The notes under the pieces: generated by a model
Databases searched by the model: none
What the model saw: the letters and a program-made list of their open reading frames with translations, nothing else
Told to the model about the DNA's origin: nothing
Program-made: the position numbers and the translations under genes
DNA from: Lasiodiplodia sp. COLG20
Taxonomy: Eukaryota; Ascomycota; Dothideomycetes; Botryosphaeriales; Botryosphaeriaceae
Direction: 5' to 3'
NCBI GenBank assembly: GCA_009801085.1
Contig: VNWV01000001.1
Location: 5,146,001 to 5,210,000 of the forward strand
Length of the DNA: 64,000 nucleotides
Part shown: piece by piece, positions 55,534-64,000 of the stretch
How positions within the stretch are numbered: position 1 is the first letter of the stretch
Layout: every line of letters starts with the position of its first letter

Positions 55534-56351
55534 ATGGAGATGCTGCTCAGAGCCCTGAGCTGGTTGCTCCTGCTCGTCAGCCTGCCCTTCGTTTCCGCCC
55601 TCAAGTTCGACATCGAGGCCCACCCGGGCCACGAGTCGGCCAGCAAAGAGCGATGCGTCCGCAACTTCGTCATGAAGGACCAGCTCGTTGTCGTCACCAC
55701 CATTACCGACGGCTACAAGGGTGATGGCCAGAGGCTGAACATGCACGTACGTCCGGCCCACCCGCCGAACAAGCTCGAGCTCACCCGCATGTGCAGATCA
55801 AGGACGCCGTCGGCAACGACTACGGCCGCCCGAAGGATGTCGTCGGCGAGAACAGATACGCTTTCACCTCGGTCGCCGATTCCGCCTTCGATGTGTGCTT
55901 CGAGAACATCCTCGAGCAGAGTGCGTCACACACCATGCCAATTGCTTGCACACCATGCTAACAGCGCGCGCAACAACAGGGGGAGGCGGCGGCAAGGTCC
56001 GCCACATCGAGCTCGACATTGACATTGGTGCCGATGCGAAGGATTGGAACGCTATCCAGAACACCGAGAAGCTCAAGCCCGTCGAGGCCGAGCTCCGCCG
56101 CCTCGAGGAGGTCGTCGGCGAGATTGTCAGCGAGATGGAGTACCTGCGTTCGCGCGAGATGAGGCTGCGCGACACCAACGAGAGCACCAACGAGCGTGTC
56201 AAGTGGTTCGCTTTTGGCACTATGGGCATGCTGGTCGGCCTTGGTGCATGGCAGGTTGTCTACCTGCGCGCATACTTCAGGTGCGCCCTCTCATTTTCCC
56301 TACTGCCGCAATTACTGACCGCCGCCACACAGGTCGAAGCATCTTATCTAG
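55534..56351 (+). CDS. ERV25: p24-family cargo receptor Erv25
   Basis: COPII/COPI vesicle membrane protein of the p24 delta group that helps load secretory cargo between ER and Golgi. Exons 55534-55746, 55797-55920, 55980-56280, 56333-56351; 218 residues. Order: signal peptide (about 1-22, ending FVSA), GOLD domain with the Cys pair (ERCVRNF, FDVCFEN), coiled coil around the [19 protein letters not shown] segment, one transmembrane segment, and the short cytosolic tail LRAYFRSKHLI with the basic signal. The last exon encodes only the tail. Two introns begin GTGCG. Confidence 0.94.
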
Positions 56352-56700
56352 AGAAATGACACGCGACGCGCTTTACGCCAGTCAACGACGCATTGGAGGT
56401 GTAGCTGTAGTTTATACAAAGGTTTCGGGTCACGCGGTTGTGCTCCATCTTCTCGTTGTCTCGACTTCTGGATGCGGACGTGGGCGTTACAGGAAACCAG
56501 GCACACGAGCTGTCTCATAAAAATATCAGGCGATTTATCTTGGCGCGCGGTGGCTCTTTTGTCGTAGCAGAGGTCTGGCCGTGTCGAGACCCCAATGGGA
56601 CCGGCCATGGGATGCGCGTGGGTTCAGTGTCTCAACTTCTTCCCTAGACTTTGGGCGCCACGGAGGATTCCTTTGTTGTTGGTCGTATAACCCACAGTGA
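56352..56700. other. Intergenic, no gene recognised
   Basis: Same-strand gap between ERV25 and the BTB gene; nothing recognised. Confidence 0.45.
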
Positions 56701-58048
56701 ATGCACTCCGAAGGTGGCCAGGACGGCTCCTTCCTCTATTTCTACGGCGGGAAGCTACATCGCCCTGCAATGGCCGTGCTCATGGCGCCTTCCATCCCTA
56801 TGCGCTTGCCTTCCGTTTTCCACCAGCATGGCTCTTCCAAGCGCCGCTCTTCAGTTGATCACGTCTCTTCACCTTCAACCCACACTCCTCCCCCCCAGCA
56901 GCCTTCTTCGCGCAAAGCATTTGTTAGAACCCGAGCACTATCTCTACACAGCCTGAAGTCCGCACTGGTGGATGCCAATCGACCGGCACCCGCAGAAACA
57001 GCAACCGTCCCAATGTCATCCTCCGATGTCCCCAAGTCTGCCAATCTGGCTCCTCCCCAGCCCAAATCTTCTCGGCCGGGACATACTCGCAGCGAATCAG
57101 CCACGAGCGTTAAGTCTGCTGTCGAACACTTCACTGAGAGCGTTCGACCTTCTGTCTCAGCCCGCGAATCCCAAGCCGAGCTCCCTACCCCGGCCCATCA
57201 TCGCCTGGCTGTTCCAGCTCGCCCGCCAAACACCCCAAGACAGCATTCAGGCGACAACCTCCGATCTGGTCTGGCCGGTCCAGTAACAGATAAGGCTCTA
57301 TCTGAGTGAGTGTCCCTTGATTCCACCCTAAGAAGCCTGCCCTTCCCCTCGATTACACTTCACATTTTGCGCTGAGTATCAAACACTGACACCCATCACC
57401 AGTACGCTCATCCCCGGCACCGCCGTGACCGAGCTCCTCGCAGGACAAACGGGCAAATCCTTCAAAGTCCACACCGACCTGCTCAAATCACGCTCGCCCT
57501 ACTTCGCCAACCTCTTCTCGGTGCCGATCTCACCCAATGCACCACCGCTCTCCTTCCCGGACCTGGACGAGTTCGCCTTCGCGCTCTTTATCCGATGGCT
57601 GTACGGCGCGGACCTGCGCGGACCGACCGACTTCCACAGCATGCAGCACTACCTGTGTCTGTACGTGTTGGCGACACGCTTCGGCATCGAACGGCTGAAG
57701 AACGACGTCATGGACCAGGTGCGCGCCTACTACAGGCGCTCGAGCATGACGGCGCCCGCCTACCGCCTCGAGTACGTGTACGGCGGCACCGAGGGGCCAA
57801 ACCACCTGCGCCGCTTCCTCGTCAGCACCGCCGCCTACCGCTACCTGTGTGAGCGCGAGCCTACGTTGTCGGACAGCATGCGCGGCGTCATTGCCAAGGG
57901 CGGCGTACTTGCTGTCGACTTCGCCGAGGCCCTGGCCCGCCTGCATCAGAACGAGCTGGCCGACGTGCGGAAGGGCCCAGACTGCGCTTTCCACGAGCAC
58001 TTTGAGACGCCCGCCTGCAAGTCACGTATCCCGGAGCCTTATGAGTGA
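56701..58048 (+). CDS. BTB/POZ-domain protein
   Basis: Exons 56701-57305 and 57403-58048; 416 residues from the first ATG. Later Mets at about 56770 or 56785 are equally possible starts. The N-terminal half is Ser/Pro-rich and disordered. The BTB domain starts after the intron (TAVTELLAGQTGKSFKVHTDLLKSRSPYF), with the FALFIRWLYGADL and VLATRFGIERLKNDVMDQV helices. No second domain (kelch, BACK, ankyrin) follows. Such fungal BTB proteins are mostly uncharacterised; Cul3 adaptor activity is possible. Confidence 0.86.
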
Positions 58049-58375
58049 AGAGTGATGGCTTGATTGCTTCTTGGGAGAAGGAGGAAGTAAATTGACTTTG
58101 TGATGATGGGTGTTTGACGATTGGTGTTTCCTGTATCCTAAGATTGTCCTGTACCTTGGATGTATGTACTCTGCCGCTCGAGCCTGAAATTCACTATCCA
58201 AGCCTTCTCAGCGATGTCGATATCATTTCCAGTAATCACACCTTCTCAAGTCTTTGATTCTCTGATGGCTCTTCAAGTCGTGAACTCACTCAGCAGGTGC
58301 ATTCTCCTGCTTGGTTATATGTATATGCCATATTCATGTGGATGCTGTACAAGCTTTATGAACCATCAGTCAACA
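58049..58375. other. Intergenic, convergent
   Basis: 3' flanks of the BTB and HAD genes. Nothing else identified. Confidence 0.45.
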
Positions 58376-59548
58376 TCACGACCGCTTCAGTGCCTCCTCT
58401 GCCTGCGCCCTCGTGTCTGGCTCTTCATCGCCCTGTCCAATCTGCCCGACAAAGCCGTTCTCCAAGACACCAATGAGCTCGTCCAACCTGCAAGTTCATA
58501 GAAAAAAAAAAAAAAAAAGAGAGAAACTTACCGCCTCACGCACAGATCCGTATGCTCGTGCGTGGCCAGGTGGGCGTTGTGCTCGTTGACCAGCAGCACC
58601 GTGGCGGCGCCCGCGCGGTGGCCGGCCGTCATGTCGTCGAGGCTGTCGCCGACCATGATGACGTCGCTGCCCGTCAGGCCCCACGTCTCGGCGATGTGCA
58701 GGATGCCCGCCGGGTCCGGCTTGGGCGGCCGGAAGTCGCGCGTCACGATGGGGTGGAAGTGGTGGCCCGCGAGGAAGCGGGTGAGGAGGTGGGTTACCGG
58801 GGTGCTTTATGGTGGTTGTTAGTAGCCCGTTTTTCTCTCTCTCTCTCTGATAGGGGTAGAGATATAAAAAAAAAAAAAGAAAGAGAAGGGGAGGGGCGGA
58901 GTGGACGAGGATATCAAACAACGTACTCAAAATTCCTGGTGCAGATGCCCTTGGGCACGCCCCGGTCGTCGAGGTAGTCCATCAGCTCGACCAGGCCCCC
59001 TTGCGGCTTCTGCGACGCCATGGCCCGCCGCTCGATGGCGCGGATCTTCTCGAAGGCGGGATCCTGCTCCTCGGAGGGGAGTGCGTAGATGTGGTCGAGG
59101 ATGTCGGTGGACTTGTCAATGCCCAGAGCGGCTCTGGTAATGGATTCGTTAATTTGAGTGTTATGTATGGAATCTTGCATGTGAGAGTTACCTCATTTCG
59201 CCGAACATGTAGTTCTGCGGCTCGCCTTCTTGCCCGCGGGTGGTCAGTCATTGAATAGATGCAAGTTGCAGTAAAAAACATGATCTCTGTATAGCTTTCT
59301 TCTCGGTGCAACGGAACACATTCAGAGTGAAGCAAACCCGAAAATTAAAGACGAAGCCACTACTCGTCATCCAAACTGGATAATGCGTCCAACAACCAAA
59401 GTCAAGTGCAGATCGAGGAAATATGGCACTTACACAGCGTCCCATCCACATCAAACACCACGCCCTTCAACCTCGGCAACTCCGTCGCAGCATCACCATT
59501 CTTCGCCGCACCCAACGGCGCGAACCTGCGGGGCTGATCCGCCTGCAT
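58376..59548 (-). CDS. HAD-superfamily hydrolase
   Basis: Phosphatase-like protein. Exons: 59434-59548, 59192-59225, 58927-59133, 58532-58804, 58376-58487; 246 residues. HAD motif I is GVVFDVDGTLC, with the nucleophile Asp, then the GTLCEPQNYMFGEMRAALGI join over exons 1-3. Motif II is the CTRNF region, motif III DFRPPKPDP with Lys, motif IV VIMVGDSLDDM. Two introns hold long homopolymer runs. The frame is open for 90 more codons upstream with an Arg-rich, presequence-like start at about 59818; I kept the inner Met as it fits the usual family length. Substrate unknown. Confidence 0.86.
58502..58518. repeat. Poly-A/T tract in HAD intron 4
   Basis: Seventeen A on the plus strand (T on the coding strand) between donor and acceptor. 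A second run of about 13 lies at 58866-58878 in intron 3. Likely slippage-prone, and places where short-read sequence may be imprecise. Confidence 0.8.
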
Positions 59549-60437
59549 GGCGCTTGAGTTCCCCAAACGTCGAATTCCCGACTGCAACAACAATGGGACC
59601 GACGGCGTCGTAGATGATGACACTAAATAGGTGGGGGCGGGGTTGACTTTGGCGAGGACGCGGTGCGCCGCCAACGAAAGTCTGCTGTGATGACTCGACG
59701 GCGAGGAGAAGAACAAGAAGCGCCGATTACGAACAACAGGTGATGATGCACCGTTGAGCTTGGATCGCGAGGATAAAAGACGCCTTCGAGGAAGGTGCGT
59801 GTGAAGCAGTGGCCGCATCGTCAAATCATCGGTCAACCGTCAGGTGTGATTGGTGAGTTGGCTTCAGATTGCGGATCCTCTTGAGGTCCACCAACGCCAA
59901 AGCCTCGTCATGTTAGCCTCAGATGAACGCGACGCGCTTTACTTCTTTGGGCCAGCCGGCCTTCTCAGAGCACCTTGAAACAAGCCATGTTAGACCTCCA
60001 TTGATGATTGACGGGTGGCACGATGTTCTCAATTACATCTGGCCATTTGATTGATCGGATTCGTAGTGTCACCATGCAATCAATTGCTTCATCCGAGACT
60101 CAATTTCATTTGAAAACTACGTCTGTCGAGAGAGGAAAAAAGTGAACCGTCAAAAAAAAAAGTACCCGTATTCCTAGCCCATAATAACCTTAATCCATAA
60201 GCAATCGTAAGGAGCGTCCACGTGGTCGCAACTCGGACCATTGCTGGTGCAGAGTGTGATACCGTTCGAGTTAGCCAAGCGCCAGAGCCATCCAGAGCCA
60301 GAGAAAATACACGCCAAAGTTAGTGGAGAGAAGAGCAAAACTTGTTAAAGGGAAAGGTATCAGCACCGTAGCCCCGCGCTGTTGGTCGAAGAAGTGCACT
60401 AGCGCACCCTCATAGTCCGTTTGTTTTCACGTTTTCT
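59549..60437. other. Intergenic, HAD promoter and NBR1 3' end
   Basis: The first 290 bases keep the HAD reading frame open upstream. The remainder, up to the NBR1 stop, has no recognised gene. Confidence 0.45.
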
Positions 60438-63400
60438 TCACGCAGGAAACTCCGAATCACTGGCATCGAGCACGTCGTACTCCTCGTCGGTCAGGAAGCC
60501 GTCATCGCTGGAGACAAGATCGACCGTCTCGGCGTCTTCGAATATCTCGGTTTCGTCACGAACCGAAGAGGGAGCATCCGTAGCCTTGTCGGCTTCAACG
60601 GGCGGGCTGGAAACGTGAGTGCTGTTTACAGGGGACTCCTTCTCGAGAGTAGGGAAGATCATCTGGCTGCCCTCCGAGGACGAAGGCTCAGGCTTGACTT
60701 CGGCCTCCTGCTTGACCTCCGTCTCCTGCTTGACCGGGACCTCCACGGAGTCAGCCTCCGGAGCATCCTCCACCGTTGGCTTGGGAGGAGCGGCAGCGAC
60801 ACGCTCAGCCTGCTTCTGCGCAAGCTCAGCCCTCAGTACCTTCTGGCGCTGCTTCATCTGCTCCTGTGCCTCGTGGAGCCTCTGCATGCGGCTGACCATA
60901 GCCTGCATAGCCTCACGCTGGAGAGCACGGTGGTTCTCCGTCTCCTGGACCCTCGACTGGCGACGCTCGCGCAGCTCCCTCAGACGAGCCAGAGTGCGCT
61001 CAGCATCCGTGGACTGAGGCGACTCAATAGGGAGGGGAGTAGGAATAGGCTTCGTGGTCTCGATGTGGCACCACAGCCTGTGGCCGAAGGGAGTACCATC
61101 AGCCGTCTTCAGGCGCCAGTAGGAGATGCAAACGCCCTCACGAGCCGGAGCCTTCATCAGAACGCTGAAAGAGATCTCTTCACCGGGCGCGACAACACGA
61201 CCGATAACGTTGCTCTCGGTGGCCTCCGCAATGTCGGTGGTGCTGCAAGGGTGCTCGTTGTTAACATTGAGCATGTTGTCGCCACCAACATAGCGAACCG
61301 AGCAGCCAGCAGGCCAAGCATGAGGGCCAGGGTTGCGCAGGGTCCAGACCTGGAGGAACTTGGAGTTTCCAGGAATCTTCGTGCCATCTGTGATGGTGTC
61401 GCGGATGAAGTGGGCCTGGAGGTCGGACGCCACAACAGCCTTCTCCTGAACAGGCTCAGGAGACTTGGGAGTGAACACAGCCTTCACAAGGTCCTCCACC
61501 TGGATCTTCTCGTCAATGGGCTCAGCGAGAAGGTCCTTGATCTGGACCTTGGCAGACTTGGAAGCAATGTCCTCGCTGGGCTTGAGGTCGGCAATGGTGC
61601 GCACCTGGGTGGCGGCATTGGCAGAGGCAGAGGCCACCGACGAAGGCCTGCGGGGAGACACATCGCCAAGGTTGGGAAGCGGGGCGCCATTCTTGTCCTC
61701 GCCCATGGTGGTAACGCTGACGTTCCTCACCGGAGTCTTGAACTTGATGGTTGGGTGAGTGCGGTTGTGGCGGTTGCTCGGGTGAGCCTCGCAGTTGGCG
61801 CAGAAGTCGGTGTCATAGCAGACCGCACACTTGTAACGGACGCCCTCAATGTAAGTCTGGTTCATCTTATCCTTGCAGAGTGGGCCGTCACAGTAGATAC
61901 CGAAGTGGCGGACCGAGTGGGTGCGGGGCTCCGGCAGAGGGTCGAAGATGGGGACGAAGCGGTGCGCCGGGTGAGCTTGCTTGGCACCCTTGATGCACTC
62001 GGCACAGTAATCCCAGTCGGGGCAGTTCAGGCACTTGTGGCGGACGCCGTAGATGAACTTTTCACATCCATCACAAACGGCAGCGTGGCGGACGTTGCGG
62101 CCAGGAGCGCAGAGGAACTCAGCCAGAGGTCCAATGGTGCCGGCCTCGACAGGCTTGAAAGCGTGACCCGGGTGGTGGCCATGCTGAGAGCCGACGTGGC
62201 ACGACATGCAGAGGTCGTAATCCTCGCAATCGACACAGGTGACGAAGTTGCGCTCAGGGAAGACCTTGACGCACGAGTTGCAGGTGCGAGTAGGTTGCTC
62301 CGGCTCCACGGGCTCAGGCTTCTTCTCGGCCATGAACTTCTCGGTCGTGAAAGCACCGGGCATTTCCTTCTCCTCGGGCTCGATCTTAACCTCAGGCACG
62401 GGCTCAGGCTCCGGCTCCTCCGTGGGCTTGGGAGCAACCCTCTCGGTGGTGCTGTTGGTGACCTTGCCATTCTTGATGAAACGCTTAATCAGCCAGTGGC
62501 CCTCACCGGGGCAGTGGTGGCCAGAGGCAACGCAGTTCTCGCAGAGGTCATAGTCGCCCTCGTCGCAAATGCTGCAGTGGTAGTGCTCGTTGGACATGGG
62601 CTTGTCACAGACATTGCAGTAGACGGACCAAGAGAACAGGGTCGCCGGGGTCGACTCCTTCATACGGAGAGCCAACTCGCGCTCACGAGACATGTTGGCC
62701 AGCTCAGAGAAGAAAGCTGGAGCTGTCAGCATACTCGAACCTGGTTTGAAAGTCATGGAGCAACGCTTACTGTCGCGCGCAGAGAACGGCTTCGGCACGG
62801 GTGCCTCACCTTCAGCGTCAACCGGGCGCTCGGGCTCGGTGGGTGCAGGTGCCGGCACGGGCGGCGAGTTCGAAGCCCGCATGTTCGTCTTGTGGAAAGC
62901 GGGGAGCCTTGCGTACGGGTAGAGCGGAATAGTGCCGGTATTCGTGGGGCCAGGCTGGGGTGGCGGAGGGGAGGTGGCCTGAGGCTGAGCCTGAGGCTGA
63001 GGCTGTGGCGGAAGTGCGGGTGCGGTGCGAACGGGAAGCGGGATGGGAGGCACGGCCTTACCGGCCTCGAGGATGGAATGGAACGTGTCCACTGGCTTGT
63101 TCTCGGGCTGGTCCTCGACGATGGTGGCGCGCAGGCGAAGCTTCAACTTGGCCTTTGCAGCGCGGAAAAGCGTCTTGTATACTTGAGGGTTCTCGGGGTC
63201 GAGGGTGATGTAGGCGCCAGCGCTGTCGGAGAAGCGCTCGAAGACGACGTCTTGGTTGGAAGGAATGTTGAGGAGCTGGCGGAGCTGGAGTGAGGCGGAC
63301 GTGTTAGTTTGGCATGATCCGAGCTGTCCGAATGGGAAGCTAGCTGGCCATGACCCAGCCTCGGGCGGACCAGACCAGCGAACGTCACAAGCTCACTCAC

Positions 63401-63523
63401 CTTGCCAGGCAGGACGCCAGCGCCCAAGTCCCTCATGGGGATCTTGAACTTCCTGTTGCTGCCCTGGATGGAGATCTTGATGGTGATGAGCGTGTCCATG
63501 GTGACGGGCACGGTGGTCGCCAT
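60438..63523 (-). CDS. nbr1: NBR1-type selective autophagy receptor
   Basis: Links cargo to the autophagy machinery (in fission yeast, to the ESCRT/vacuolar NVT pathway). Exons: 63401-63523, 62771-63284, 60438-62722; 973 residues, counting 62723-62770 as a frame-neutral intron. Order: PB1 domain (about 10-90), Pro-rich linker, four ZZ zinc fingers (CNVCDKPM..., CNSCVKVF..., CDGCEKFI..., the last with CKDKMNQTY), the NBR1/four-Trp Ig-like domain (VWTLRNPGPHAWPAGC to YWRLKTADGTPFG), coiled coil, and an acidic tail. No C-terminal UBA seen. The tail has YDVL after acidic residues, a candidate Atg8-interacting motif. Architecture matches fungal NBR1 with multiplied ZZ fingers. Confidence 0.9.
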
Positions 63524-64000
63524 GGCGAATACGGCAGCCTTGAGCAGCTGAGGCGGAGGCGGTGACTCTGGTACGGTGACGTAGGGGGACAGGACGGAGC
63601 TGCTTCGAGCCTCGCCGGCGGGGCGTCGGAAACGAGAGTGTGGAAGAAGCTGCGCGAGAGCTGGCCTGGAGCGCAGAGGGTTTGGCGGAGGATGGAGGCG
63701 ATGGGGAGGAGGAGGAAGTAAGTAGTGAGGCGAGCGTTGGAGCGTGGAGAGGGAGCCGGGCTAGGCAGAGCTATGGGCGCGCGGCTAACCAAGGTGATGG
63801 AGCGGCAGCCTGGTGCCACAACCGGTCAAATGTCGCCGACGTTCCAGCGCACGTGAAAAATGGCAGCGCAGATGCGGCGAGCGGGCAGCGCGGTGTTTGC
63901 TGGCTGTCTTTGAGCCGCGAACATGGGACGCGTACTGCGGACAATGCAGCCGGACCTCCCGTCGGCGGCCAGGCCCACTCGCGATAAGAGTCACGTGCAA
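63524..64000. other. NBR1 promoter region to the window edge
   Basis: GC-rich, no TATA noticed; open frames on both strands are composition artefacts. No gene recognised before the right edge. Confidence 0.45.

Noticed and set aside
60615..63293. 892-codon open frame antisense to NBR1
   Set aside because: Arg/Leu/Val-rich shadow of the NBR1 coding strand; no domain recognised.

Overview
The window reads as nuclear DNA of a filamentous ascomycete (Pezizomycotina). Most genes are split by short introns of about 48-115 bases with GT...AG ends and CTGAC/CTAAC-type branch sites. The spliced proteins match fungal families closely: class III chitin synthase, L-galactonate dehydratase of the D-galacturonate pathway, NmrA-like proteins, an RTA1-like protein, a bicupin oxalate decarboxylase and an Alt a 1-type secreted protein. 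The Alt a 1-type protein makes Dothideomycetes a reasonable guess, but that is inference. I see no rRNA, CRISPR, virus or intact transposon.

Layout. 0-10 kb: histidinol-phosphatase (HIS2), tRNA-Arg(CCT) with an intron, a NUDT15-like Nudix hydrolase, a CUE-domain ER protein, L-galactonate dehydratase, an NmrA-like oxidoreductase. 10-13 kb: an amino-acid permease broken by one in-frame stop. 13-25 kb: AIM24-like protein, eIF2-beta, Mim2-like mitochondrial import factor, a large Ser-rich protein with half a zinc cluster, ketol-acid reductoisomerase (ILV5), NEDD8 E2 (UBC12). 25-36 kb: DUF218 protein, class III chitin synthase, RIB7, SRY1-like dehydratase, a second NmrA-like protein. 38-41 kb: RTA1-like membrane protein and an oxalate decarboxylase with a nonsense codon. 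42-48 kb: ALG13 and mitoribosomal mS35 sharing a 152-base divergent promoter, a DUF7726 protein, an SDR-like oxidoreductase, an F-box-like protein. 50-64 kb: DUF4743 Nudix protein, Alt a 1-like secreted protein, ERV25 cargo receptor, BTB protein, HAD hydrolase, NBR1-type autophagy receptor.

How they fit together. Core genes (translation, ER/Golgi traffic, N-glycosylation, riboflavin, histidine and branched-chain amino acids, ubiquitin-like conjugation) sit close together, often in convergent or divergent pairs. The accessory genes (permease, NmrA pair, RTA1, oxalate decarboxylase, Alt a 1-like) lie beside gaps of 1-2.5 kb with no recognisable coding content, and two of them carry premature stops in conserved reading frames. 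There is no biosynthetic gene cluster and no clear new multi-gene system. The most notable points are the two decayed genes, an uncharacterised half-zinc-cluster protein, an NBR1 with a C-terminal Atg8-binding-like motif, and a diverged 91-base tandem duplication in front of a Nudix gene. Intron positions were deduced by eye from splice signals, reading frame and family knowledge.
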